This document shows positions 1 to 7,798 of a DNA stretch of 64,000 bases, piece by piece. A program made the translations under genes and the position numbers. Within the stretch, counting starts at the first letter, position 1. Each line of letters opens with the position of its first letter. The stretch covers positions 496,001-560,000 of the forward strand of contig CBDCCV010000001.1 of NCBI GenBank assembly GCA_965215025.1, written 5' to 3'. This DNA is from CBDCCV01 sp965215025 (GTDB taxonomy: Bacteria; Bacteroidota; Rhodothermia; Rhodothermales; Salinibacteraceae). The notes beneath the pieces were generated by a model. That model worked only from the letters and a program-made list of their open reading frames with translations. It ran no database searches and had not been told where the DNA came from.

Positions 1-3000
1 CGCCACCGGCTCCGCGCCGGCCTCGACCTCGACGGCGGGCGTCGTGCGGAGGTCGTATGCCTCGCCCGTTTCTTCGACGACGAGCCACGCGGCGCTTTCG
101 CCCAGGCTGCCCAAGCCGTCGGCGCGGAGCGTGACGGTCTGCGCCTCCTCGGCCGTGAGCGCCAAAGCGAAGGCGTGGCCCTCGGCGCTGGCGGGGCGGA
201 GGTCGGCGGCGAGGGCGGTGCGGCTTTCTCCATCCGCAGCGAGGCGCAGGCTGGCGGCCTCGAAGCGGGCCGGCGGCGCGTAGACGTCGTGGGCGTCGCG
301 GCCTTCGGAGGCACCTTCGGCGAGGCCGGCGCGGAGGGCGCTCGCGCGCTGCCCGCCGGCGTAGGCGGTGAGCGTAAGGGACGGACCGGCGGCTTGCCGC
401 TGCGCCACCCGCACGCTGCTTGCCGAGCCGGCGCCGGGGTACGGCAAGGCGAGTTCGTCCAGGCCGCCATCGTTGAAGAAGTAGTAGCCAATGCCCTCTT
501 TCGCCGTGGCGAACGTCGCGCTCTCCGAGAAGCTGCCGTTCCACGCCCAAATCGGTTGCAGGTCGCTTTCGTTGGCGGCCTCGACCTCGGCCCAGGACAC
601 GTCGCGGTCGAACGGGTTGGAGATGATGTTCCAGCCGTCGTGGAGGTCGATGGCGTAGGTGCCGTCCTCGCCCACGTCCACGGCGTCGAACGTCTCGTCC
701 ACCATGCGCGGTGCGCGGCTGAGCATCCAGTAGCCCCGCCCCGGCGCGTAGTCGAACACCTCGTTCGAGGCGTCGAAGGGGATGAGGAAATCCTCGTCGG
801 AGCCGTCGTCCCAGAACGCGCGCCAGTCCGCGCTCACACCCGGCTCGCCGCTCACGTAGTCGCCCACCTGCGCGTCGTCAGGATCGCCGGGGAGGGCGAC
901 GAGCTTGTAGTTTTGCGCATCCGACACGTCGCCGAACGTCTGGCTGATCGAGGCCGTGACGCTTGCCGGCGGCCCGGCTGATCCGGCCGGGCGCGTCGAG
1001 CCGAAGGGGACGATGCCTTCTTCGGGGAAGGCGACGACCGTGTTCATGTAGACGTGAAACTCGCCCGGCGCGTAGGCGAAGGCCGTGTCCGTGCTCGTGA
1101 TCTCGAGCGGCTCGCCGGGGAAGAAGTCGTACCACGTCCCGCCCGAGGGGAACGAGACCTCGACGTCCATCGCCTCCAGGCCGAAGTTGCCGACGATGAG
1201 CGCCTCGACGTCGCCGTTTACGAGCGTGATGCTGCGCGAGGCGTCGCCCTGGTCCACGTCGAGCGTCACTTCGGTCTCGGGGCTGGTGAAGACGCCATTC
1301 GCGTTGCGGAGGTTGATGAGCGCCGCCCACGTCTTGTAAAGGTCCGCGCGGTTCTCGTCGTCGAGGTAGTCCCAGCGGATGGGCTTGGGCGCCGTGCGGC
1401 CGGGGATCTGATCTACGGGCACCTCGGCGGAAGCGCATTCGCCCTCGCCGCCGCCGCCGTCTTTGAGGCACTGCTCGCCGGCGTCGCCCCAGCCGTAGCC
1501 GAGTTCGCCGAACTGCCAGAGCATCCGCGGCCCCGGCACGGTGAAGAAGAAGGCGCCCACGAGCTTCTGCCGGTTCAGCGCCGTGGGAAAGCTCGTCACG
1601 TCGTAGCCGCCCTCTTCCGGCCCGGAGGCGATGTTCCTGAACATGAGCCACTGCTCGTCGTGGCTTTCCATGTACGTCACGGCCCCCGCCACCGGCACGC
1701 CGATGTTCGGCGGGTACGTGCGCGCGAGGTCCGAGGAGAACCCTTCGTCTGAGAGGTAGCCCATGGCCGATTGGCTGTACGCGCGGTTCATGTTGTTCCA
1801 CACCATCATCCCTGGCAGGCCGCGGTCCGTGGCGTAGGTCGTCAGGACTTCTTCCTCTTGGCTCTCGGCGAAGTGCTCCAGGATGATGTAAGCGTCATCA
1901 TCCACGGCCCAAATCTGATCGGCCATCCGGGTGAGGATGTCCACGCGCTCCTGGTCGAAGCTCGACCACGCGCCGACGTCTTCGTAGCCGTTGGGGGGCG
2001 GCCCCTGCGTAAAGCCTTTGGAAAGGTCGAAGCGGTAGCCGTCCACGTGGTACTCCTCGATCCAGTGCCGGTTGACGCGGTCGAGCCAGTACTTCGTGGC
2101 CGCGCTCGCGTGGTCGTTGTCGTAGAAGACGTTGAAGGGGTGGCGCGCTGTGGGGTTGACCCACGGGTTCTCCTCGGTTGGCGGGCCGAACTCGCCTTCG
2201 TTGTAGAGCCGCACAAAGGGCGACTGCCCCGTGGCGTGGTTGTACACCACGTCGAGGATCACGGCCAGGCCGCGCTCGTGCGCCATGTTGATAAAGGCTT
2301 TGAGGTCCTCTTCGGGGCCGTAGTACTTGTCCGGGGCGAAGTAGTAGGCCGGGTTGTAGCCCCAGCTTTCGTTGTTGTCGAACTCGGCCACGGGCATGAG
2401 TTCGATGGCCGTGACGCCCAGGCGCTCCAGGTAGTCGAGCGTATCGGCAAGCGCTTCGTAGTCGTGCGCTTCCAGAAAATCGCGGATGAGCAGCTCGTAG
2501 ATGACGAGGTCTTTCTGCGCGGGCGCTTCGTACTCGTCGTCCGTCCAGCTGAATTCTTGCTGCCCCGTCTCGAAGACGGTGACGAGCTGGTCTGTGCGGC
2601 CGGCGGGGTAGGGCTTGAGATTCGGGTACGTCTCTGAGGCGATGAACTGGTCGTTGGGGCTGAGGACCTTTTCGGCGTAGGGGTCGCCCACGCGGATCTC
2701 GCCGTCCACAAAGTATTGGAACCCGTACTCCTGGCCCGGCTCCAGATCGGTGAGCGTGATCCAGTAGTGGACGCTGTCTTCGTTGATGCGCGCGGGCGTC
2801 ATCTGGTACTGCGGCTCGACCTCCCAATCCGAGAAGTCGCCCATGACGTAGACGAACTCCTTGTAGGGCGCGTAGAGCGAGAGCGTGACCTCGGTGGGGT
2901 CGTCGTCGTAGTTGATGCCGTCCACGACGCCGGCCGGACGCGGGCGCACCGGCTCCTCCCCCACGCGGATGGCGTAGAACGAGGTCGTGTCCGCCTCCGC

Positions 3001-3750
3001 GCCATCGCCCTCGGCAATCGCCACGACGTCCGTGCGGCCCGCGCCGCTGAGGGTGAGGCTGTACGTGAGCGCGGCGTCTGCGGTGGCGGCCACTTCCTCG
3101 CCATCTACCAGGAGGCGGATCTGCGCCTGGTTCGCGGCCTCGACGACCACGCTGAACGTCGTGTCCTGCCGCGCGAAAACGGGGCTGAACGGCATGACCT
3201 GCGGCTCGGCAAACTGCACGCTCGGGTCGCCATCCGAGGCGGCGGCCACGTTGATGTAGATGTTGCCGTTGCCTTCGGTGGACTTGCCCTGGAGCGAGCC
3301 GTCGGCGTTGCGGAAGACGAGGGCGATCTGCTCGATGGTCTCGTCTGAGAGGTCGTCCCACGGCGTGGGCACGTCCGCCGGCGGCGTGGCCTGGTACTCG
3401 CTGTAAAAGTCGCGGATGTTGTCGATCTCGAGCTTGTAGCGGTTTTCCGAGACGCGCTCGAGCTTGATCTTGGGGATGTTGTTGGGCCAATCCGTCTGGA
3501 CGTAGCGCCAGTCGTTGCCGTCGCGGCTCTCGCTGGTGACGAGGCCCGTGTGCGCGTAGACGTCGCCGTCGTAGCCTTCGAGGCCGCCCGTGCCTTCGTC
3601 GGCGTTGAAGAAGATGGTCACGCCGCCGTCGGCGGTGGGCAGGGCCGGCTCGGCCTCGACCACCTGCGCCGTGGCGGCGGGCGCGGCACCGATGACGAGA
3701 GCGAGGAAAAGCGCAAAAAGCGAGCAGGGGCGGGCGTAGCGAGCGGGCAT
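1..3750 (-). CDS. Large secreted alpha-amylase family (GH13) glycosidase, 3' end beyond window
   Basis: The frame is open from ATG at 3750 to the left edge, at least 1250 codons, so the C-terminus is missing. Residues 1-28 look like a signal peptide ending in AATA-Q. A beta-rich N-terminal region and a CBM48/E-set-like region (about 250-350) precede the GH13 barrel. The four GH13 motifs are intact: DVVYNH at 500-505, GYRFD with nucleophile D575, LEHF with acid/base E625, and ESHDE with D698. About 400 residues of beta-rich sequence follow the barrel, which is far longer than a simple amylase and suggests binding or surface-anchoring modules. The role is hydrolysis of alpha-1,4-glucans outside the cytoplasm. 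It is the last visible gene of the lipoprotein-lacI-amylase run, 77 bp after lacI. Exact specificity (amylase, pullulanase or neopullulanase) cannot be read from the sequence. Confidence 0.93.
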   Translation of the reverse strand, partial: MPARYARPCSLFALFLALVIGAAPAATAQVVEAEPALPTADGGVTIFFNADEGTGGLEGYDGDVYAHTGLVTSESRDGNDWRYVQTDWPNNIPKIKLERVSENRYKLEIDNIRDFYSEYQATPPADVPTPWDDLSDETIEQIALVFRNADGSLQGKSTEGNGNIYINVAAASDGDPSVQFAEPQVMPFSPVFARQDTTFSVVVEAANQAQIRLLVDGEEVAATADAALTYSLTLSGAGRTDVVAIAEGDGAEADTTSFYAIRVGEEPVRPRPAGVVDGINYDDDPTEVTLSLYAPYKEFVYVMGDFSDWEVEPQYQMTPARINEDSVHYWITLTDLEPGQEYGFQYFVDGEIRVGDPYAEKVLSPNDQFIASETYPNLKPYPAGRTDQLVTVFETGQQEFSWTDDEYEAPAQKDLVIYELLIRDFLEAHDYEALADTLDYLERLGVTAIELMPVAEFDNNESWGYNPAYYFAPDKYYGPEEDLKAFINMAHERGLAVILDVVYNHATGQSPFVRLYNEGEFGPPTEENPWVNPTARHPFNVFYDNDHASAATKYWLDRVNRHWIEEYHVDGYRFDLSKGFTQGPPPNGYEDVGAWSSFDQERVDILTRMADQIWAVDDDAYIILEHFAESQEEEVLTTYATDRGLPGMMVWNNMNRAYSQSAMGYLSDEGFSSDLARTYPPNIGVPVAGAVTYMESHDEQWLMFRNIASGPEEGGYDVTSFPTALNRQKLVGAFFFTVPGPRMLWQFGELGYGWGDAGEQCLKDGGGGEGECASAEVPVDQIPGRTAPKPIRWDYLDDENRADLYKTWAALINLRNANGVFTSPETEVTLDVDQGDASRSITLVNGDVEALIVGNFGLEAMDVEVSFPSGGTWYDFFPGEPLEITSTDTAFAYAPGEFHVYMNTVVAFPEEGIVPFGSTRPAGSAGPPASVTASISQTFGDVSDAQNYKLVALPGDPDDAQVGDYVSGEPGVSADWRAFWDDGSDEDFLIPFDASNEVFDYAPGRGYWMLSRAPRMVDETFDAVDVGEDGTYAIDLHDGWNIISNPFDRDVSWAEVEAANESDLQPIWAWNGSFSESATFATAKEGIGYYFFNDGGLDELALPYPGAGSASSVRVAQRQAAGPSLTLTAYAGGQRASALRAGLAEGASEGRDAHDVYAPPARFEAASLRLAADGESRTALAADLRPASAEGHAFALALTAEEAQTVTLRADGLGSLGESAAWLVVEETGEAYDLRTTPAVEVEAGAEPVA

Positions 3751-3794
3751 GACAGGAGAGGAGGCGGGGTGGGGAAAAGAGATGGATGGGAGAA

Positions 3795-3831
3795 GACGGG
3801 GGCGGCCTCACGTTGACGGGGGCGGCCTCAC
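3795..3831. repeat. Tandem direct repeat, period 20 bp, at the lacI stop codon
   Basis: The 17-base unit GACGGGGGCGGCCTCAC occurs at 3795-3811 and again at 3815-3831. The second copy contains the lacI stop codon (3828-3830), and the first copy carries the same stop triplet 20 bp downstream. It is a simple local duplication between lacI and the amylase gene. Confidence 0.85.
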
Positions 3832-4844
3832 ACCGGGGCTTCCTCGCCGGCGGTGCGGCGGCGGACGAGGCGCGGCTCCAAGACGATGTTCTTCGGCGGC
3901 GCCTCCGGCTCGCGCACGCGCCTAAGGAGCGTCTCGATGGCGAGGCGGCCCATGGCGTGCATGGGCTGGCGCAGCGTCGTGAGGCCGACGTACGCGCTTA
4001 CCTCGATGTCGTCGAAGCCGACGAGCGCCACGTCCTCGGGCACGCGGAGGCCGGCCTCCTCGACGGCGCGCAGGGCGCCGAGCGCCTGGATGTCCGAGGC
4101 GACGAACACGGCGTCCGGGCGCGGCTCCTGGCGCAAGAGCTTCTGCATGGCCTCGTGGCCGGTGGCCTCGACAAAGCCGAAGCGCCGCCGCCGGCTGGCC
4201 ACAACGAGCGCCGCCTCGGTGGGCCGGCCCGCCTTGCGGAGCGCCTTCTCGTAGCCGCGGCGGCGGGCCAGGGCCGGCGGCGGCTCCGGCGGCGCTACGG
4301 TGATGTGCGCGATGCGCCGGTACCCCTGCGCGATGAGGTGGCGCGTGGCCAGGTAGCCGCCCCGCTCGTTATTGACCGAGACGGAGTCGAAGTCCGCGTG
4401 CGCCGCATCTACCAAGACGATGGCCTGCTGCGAGGCCTTGAGGCGGCGGCGCTGCTCCTCGGTAAACTGCGTTGAGAGGAGCAGCAGCCCCTCGGCCCGC
4501 CCGCGCTGGAGCGCCCGTCCAAGCTGCGCGCCGATCTCCTCGGGCTTGGGCGCGGCGTAGACCAGGAGGTCGAACTCGCTCTCAGAGAGCGCGTCCTGCA
4601 TCCCGCGCGCCACGTTCATGTAGAAGTGGTTCGTCATCACGGGGATGACGGCGGAGACGAGCTGCGTCTGCTGCCGCGCCAGGTTCTGCGCGGAGACGTG
4701 CGGCTGGTAGCCGCATCCTTCAGCCACGTCCAAGACGCGCCGGCGCGTCGCCTCGGCCACGCGCGCGCTGCCGTTGAACACGCGCGAGACCGTCGCCGTG
4801 GAGACGCCCGCCTGTTCTGCGATGTCGTAGATCGTCGTAGCCAT
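3828..4844 (-). CDS. LacI/GalR-family transcriptional regulator
   Basis: 338 residues, a normal length for the family. The N-terminus (TTIYDIAEQAGVSTATVSRV) is a canonical LacI helix-turn-helix with hinge helix, followed by a periplasmic-binding-protein-like sensor with VFVASDIQALGALRA and VALVGFDDIEVSAY motifs. It lies between a lipoprotein-like gene (47 bp upstream) and the GH13 gene (77 bp downstream), all on one strand. A perfect cre-like palindrome sits at the promoter of this run (5404-5417), so autoregulated repression of the starch operon is likely. The inducer is probably a maltodextrin-type sugar, which is an inference from the neighbour only. Confidence 0.93.
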   Translation of the reverse strand: MATTIYDIAEQAGVSTATVSRVFNGSARVAEATRRRVLDVAEGCGYQPHVSAQNLARQQTQLVSAVIPVMTNHFYMNVARGMQDALSESEFDLLVYAAPKPEEIGAQLGRALQRGRAEGLLLLSTQFTEEQRRRLKASQQAIVLVDAAHADFDSVSVNNERGGYLATRHLIAQGYRRIAHITVAPPEPPPALARRRGYEKALRKAGRPTEAALVVASRRRRFGFVEATGHEAMQKLLRQEPRPDAVFVASDIQALGALRAVEEAGLRVPEDVALVGFDDIEVSAYVGLTTLRQPMHAMGRLAIETLLRRVREPEAPPKNIVLEPRLVRRRTAGEEAPV

Positions 4845-4891
4845 GAGTCCGCGCGCGCTGGGCGCTCAGTTGGGCCGGCCCCCGCGTCTGG

Positions 4892-5374
4892 TCAGGAAGG
4901 CCGTCCGGGCGGATCGGCGATGTCCTCTTCCACGACGCGGCCGGTGACGCTCACCTCGGCCTCGACGTCTTCGCCGGCGGCGACGCTCGCGCCCCGGAAG
5001 ACGAGCGTGGTGGTGGACGTGTCGCCCTCGCCTGCCTCGGCGGGCGCGTTGAAGACGACGCGGTAGCTCGTGGCGCCTCCGGCGGGCGTGCCGGTCTCCT
5101 CGACGGGCGTCACCTCGAAGCGGTCGGCGTCGCCTCCGAGCGCGAGCACCGGCCGCGCGTCGAGGTCTTCGTACGAGACGACCACGGTGTCAGAGGCGCC
5201 GCCGCCGGCCCCGGCGTCAATCATCAGCTCAGCGAGCGAGACCTCGATAGAGGGCGCGGGCAGCTCTGCCGAGACGCCGTCATCGCCGCACGCGGCAAAA
5301 AGGAGCGTAGCGTACAGCGCGCACGTCAGCGAGAGAAAAGCGCGGCGGCTTGAGTACATGCTTTTCGGGACCAC
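4892..5374 (-). CDS. Small putative lipoprotein with Ig-like/choice-of-anchor domain
   Basis: 160 residues. A hydrophobic leader ends in LLFAAC with Cys29 followed by GDDG, a plausible though imperfect lipobox. An in-frame ATG at 5359 is an alternative start. The mature part is rich in Asp, Glu, Val and Thr and reads as a single beta-sandwich (VVVSYEDLDARPV ... VVFNAPAEAGE ... ATLVFRGASV-like), as in 'choice-of-anchor D'/ASH-type domains. It is the first gene after the operator-bearing promoter and precedes lacI and the amylase gene. A surface-exposed, starch-related role is inferred from context; the sequence shows no catalytic motif. Confidence 0.75.
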   Translation of the reverse strand: MVPKSMYSSRRAFLSLTCALYATLLFAACGDDGVSAELPAPSIEVSLAELMIDAGAGGGASDTVVVSYEDLDARPVLALGGDADRFEVTPVEETGTPAGGATSYRVVFNAPAEAGEGDTSTTTLVFRGASVAAGEDVEAEVSVTGRVVEEDIADPPGRPS

Positions 5375-5403
5375 GGAGGGACTTCAGGAAGGCGCGCCTC
5401 AGG

Positions 5404-5417
5404 ATGAAAGCGCTTTC
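5404..5417 (-). promoter_or_regulatory. LacI-family operator (perfect 14-bp palindrome)
   Basis: TGAAAGCGCTTTCA is a perfect inverted repeat and fits the cre-type LacI/GalR consensus TGWAANCGNTNWCA at every position. It lies 8 bp downstream of the -10 box of the minus-strand promoter, so it covers the likely transcription start. A LacI-family gene follows in the same run. I found no second copy in the window. Confidence 0.85.
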
Positions 5418-5424
5418 ACGGAAG

Positions 5425-5453
5425 AGTATAGCGCACGCCTGCCTGAATGTAAA
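5425..5453 (-). promoter_or_regulatory. Sigma-70-type promoter of the lipoprotein-lacI-amylase operon
   Basis: On the minus strand, TTTACA (5453-5448), a 17-bp spacer and TATACT (5430-5425) form a near-consensus -35/-10 pair. The -10 is preceded by GCGC, and the same GCGCTATACT string occurs upstream of the 6199 gene. The operator lies immediately downstream, and the first start codon is about 50 bp further on. Confidence 0.7.
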
Positions 5454-5557
5454 GCGGTTTTTTAACGCGCGCCCTCGGCCCCCGCTCAAGCAGGCGGGAG
5501 CGCTGTGCATCCGCAGCATCAGAGCAGAAAAGCGCCGCCAGCGGCGGAACCGCGCCC

Positions 5558-6199
5558 TCAGTAGCAAAGCATGGGCGCCTCGCGCACGTAGCGGTCCTCC
5601 TCGGCCAGGTGCAGCATGAAGTCGGCCACGTCGGCGCGGGAGATCTTGGCCGTGGGACCCATCTTGAGGTAGCCCGTCTCGTAAGCGCCGGTGCGCTCGC
5701 CGTCGGTAAGGCGCGGGGCGCGCACGAGCGTCCAGTCCAGCTCCGAGGCGCGGAGGACGTTGGCGTGGCGCTCGGCGTCCTTGAGCACGTCGGCGGCCAC
5801 GAGCGTCATTATGCCCTGCATCAGGCGCGCGCCCCAGTACGGCTCATCGTTCGGATCGGAGACGCCCGCGCCCGTCTCGCTGATGACGCGCCGGACGCCG
5901 TGCTCCTTCATGGCCGAGACGATGTTCTCCGTACCGCGCATCTGCACGTCCTCTGCCGAGGTCTTCGTGTGGCCGACCGCGCTCAAGACCACGTCGGCGC
6001 CTCTGACGGCTCTTTCGACAGGCGCGTAGTCCATCACGTCGCCCTCGACCACGCGCAGGCGCTCGTGCTGGAGGGTCTGCTGCTGTGCGAGCTTGGCGCG
6101 GCTGCGCGCGAAGGCGGTGACGTTGTGCCCGCGCGTTAGCGCCTGCTCGACGAGGTGGCGGCCCGTGCGGCCTGTGGCTCCGAAGATGGCTACGTTCAT
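5558..6199 (-). CDS. NAD(P)-binding NmrA/SDR-like oxidoreductase
   Basis: 213 residues counted from the ATG at 6199, chosen because the Rossmann start MNVAIFGATGRTGRHL begins there; the open frame continues 24 codons upstream without family-like sequence. GATGRTG is the GxxGxxG dinucleotide-binding loop. The body has the atypical-SDR pattern (VVEGDVMDYAPVERAVRGADVVLSAVG; KEHGVRRVISETGAG; LDWTLVRAPRLTDG). These proteins act as NAD(P)H-dependent reductases or redox sensors in the cytoplasm. A TATACT -10 box is visible at 6265-6260 on the minus strand. The substrate is unknown. Confidence 0.85.
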   Translation of the reverse strand: MNVAIFGATGRTGRHLVEQALTRGHNVTAFARSRAKLAQQQTLQHERLRVVEGDVMDYAPVERAVRGADVVLSAVGHTKTSAEDVQMRGTENIVSAMKEHGVRRVISETGAGVSDPNDEPYWGARLMQGIMTLVAADVLKDAERHANVLRASELDWTLVRAPRLTDGERTGAYETGYLKMGPTAKISRADVADFMLHLAEEDRYVREAPMLCY

Positions 6200-6259
6200 G
6201 GGTCGCGCTCTGGAATGGTCAGGAAAAGAAGACGCCTCGGCAGTGCCGCGCACCGTGGC

Positions 6260-6265
6260 AGTATA
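6260..6265 (-). promoter_or_regulatory. Possible -10 box (TATACT) upstream of the NmrA-like gene
   Basis: TATACT on the minus strand, preceded by GCGC exactly as at 5430-5425, about 60 bp before the start codon at 6199. No matching -35 hexamer is visible at 17 bp, so this is only a partial promoter. Confidence 0.35.
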
Positions 6266-6324
6266 GCGCACCGCCAGCCGCCGCGCGCCCTGGCCGGCAG
6301 CTTTTTCACCACCGATGGCGATGG

Positions 6325-7728
6325 CTACGCCTCCAGCGGCAGGCGCACGGTGAAGGCTGTGCGGCCCGGCCTCGACGCCACGCCGATCTCGCCCTGGTGC
6401 TGGCGCGTGACGATGCGGTGGGCGATGTCGAGGCCCAGGCCCGTCCCCTCGCCCACCTCCTTTGTGGTAAAAAACGGCTCGAAGACGCGCGCCTGGATCT
6501 CCTCTGGGATGCCGGCGCCGTCGTCTATCACCTCGACGACGGTGAAGGGGCCTTCGGCGCGGGTCGTAAGGCGGAGCGTGCCGCCCTCAGCCATCGCGTC
6601 GGCGGCGTTGTCGATGAGGTTCGTCCACACCTGGTTGAGCGCGCCGCCAAAGGCGGGCACGGGCGGCAGGCCGGGCTGGAAGTCGCGCTCGACGCGGATG
6701 CCTTTCTCCTTGAGCTTGTGGCCGAGCATGACGAGCGTGCTCTCGAGGTCGCGGTGGAGGTCCACTGGGGCGCGCTCGGGCGCCTCGTCCATGTGCGTGT
6801 AGGTTTTGACGGAGGCCACGAGGCTGGCGATGCGCGCGGCGGCGGCGTCAATCTCTTGGAGGAGCGTCTCGGCGGCGAGGCTGGCTTCGAGCCACTTCAC
6901 CACGTCGGGCACGGCCTCCGGCGGGACGCTTTCCGTGGCGGCTTGGAGGTCTTCGGGAGCGAGGCCGGCCTCGGCGAAGGTTTCGGCCAGGAGCCAGGCG
7001 TCGGGCACGTCGTGATCGCTCAGCCAGTCGGCCAGGGCGTCCTCGCTTTCGCTGCGCTCGATGGCGGAGAGGCCGGCGTCCGGGCGCATCTTTTCGCGGA
7101 CGGCGTCGGCGGCGCAGACGGCGTCGTGCGAGAGGCCGTGCCGGGCGAGGCAGGCCACGAGGTCGGGCAGGCCGTCCATCCGCTCGCGCAGGCCTGAAGC
7201 CGAGCGGCGCACGGCGGTGGCCGGGTTGTTCAGCTCGTGCGCCAGCCCGGCCGAGAGCTTCCCCAAGGCGATCATCTTCTCGCGCTGCTCCTGGTCGCGC
7301 GCCGAGGTGCGCACGCGGTCGGACATCAGCCCGACGAGGCGCTTGCCCACCTCGGGCATCCGGCTGAGCATCTCGGGGAAGTGCGTTTTGTGGACGAGCG
7401 CCATCGCCGTCGGCTCGGTGATGACGCCCTCGCCGCCGAAGTGCGTCATGCGCGAGTACGGCAGGAGGCCCGTCACGCGCCCGGCGCCGAACGTGTCGAA
7501 GAGGTGGCGCTGCCCGCTCTCGAACGCGAAGATCTGCATGGCCCCTTCGAGGATGACGATGAGGTGCTCGGCCGGGTCGCCCACGGCAAAGGGCGCCTCG
7601 CCCGGCTGAAGCGCCACCCGCTCGGCCCGTTCGGCAAGCCAGGCGAGGTCCTCTTCCGGCTGATCCGCGAAGACGGAGGCGCGGCGCAGGTCCTCGGGCG
7701 TGACGGTGGCGTGTTTTGTGTCAGGCAT
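6325..7728 (-). CDS. Sensor histidine kinase with N-terminal cyclic-nucleotide-binding domain
   Basis: 467 residues from the ATG at 7728; an in-frame TTG at 7746 is less likely. Residues about 10-130 form a cNMP/Crp-like domain (LQPGEAPFAVGDPAEHLIVILEGAMQIF). A dimerisation helix with phospho-acceptor His164 (LSAGLAHELNNPA) and a GHKL ATPase follow: N-box QVWTNLIDNAADAM, G1 DDGAGIP, F-box FEPFFTTK, G2 GEGTGLGL. There are no membrane segments, so it is a cytoplasmic sensor. Kinases of this architecture often pair with receiver-thioredoxin-reductase fusions. One is present at 16829-18496 and shares homologous FAD modules with two cNMP-FAD proteins in this window, so a redox-signalling pathway is likely. 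Confidence 0.92.
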   Translation of the reverse strand: MPDTKHATVTPEDLRRASVFADQPEEDLAWLAERAERVALQPGEAPFAVGDPAEHLIVILEGAMQIFAFESGQRHLFDTFGAGRVTGLLPYSRMTHFGGEGVITEPTAMALVHKTHFPEMLSRMPEVGKRLVGLMSDRVRTSARDQEQREKMIALGKLSAGLAHELNNPATAVRRSASGLRERMDGLPDLVACLARHGLSHDAVCAADAVREKMRPDAGLSAIERSESEDALADWLSDHDVPDAWLLAETFAEAGLAPEDLQAATESVPPEAVPDVVKWLEASLAAETLLQEIDAAAARIASLVASVKTYTHMDEAPERAPVDLHRDLESTLVMLGHKLKEKGIRVERDFQPGLPPVPAFGGALNQVWTNLIDNAADAMAEGGTLRLTTRAEGPFTVVEVIDDGAGIPEEIQARVFEPFFTTKEVGEGTGLGLDIAHRIVTRQHQGEIGVASRPGRTAFTVRLPLEA

Positions 7729-7755
7729 GGGAAAAGATGTAGACAAGTTTAGGAG

Positions 7756-7798
7756 GACGACGGACGACAGCTCCGCGAAAGAGCTGTCGTCCGTCGTC
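7756..7798. repeat. Perfect 18-bp inverted repeat (GACGACGGACGA family)
   Basis: The arm at 7756-7773 begins GACGACGGACGACAGCTC and is exactly reverse-complemented at 7781-7798, with a 7-base loop. It fills the gap between the MFS and kinase genes, and its last base overlaps the MFS stop codon. There is no T-run, so a simple Rho-independent terminator is not indicated. Related arms occur at about 14008, 20228, 26501, 48062 and 60131. Confidence 0.9.

Noticed and set aside
175..3816. Long open frames antisense or out of frame to the amylase gene (for example 878-1801 and 1898-3811 on the minus strand, 1771-2637 on the plus strand)
   Set aside because: They are a by-product of high GC. Their products are Arg/Ala/Gly-rich without family motifs, whereas the frame from 3750 has signal peptide and all GH13 motifs.
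7756..7798. Intrinsic terminator between the MFS and kinase genes
   Set aside because: The stem is perfect but no T-run follows on the minus strand, and related sequences occur at other loci, so it was listed as a repeat.
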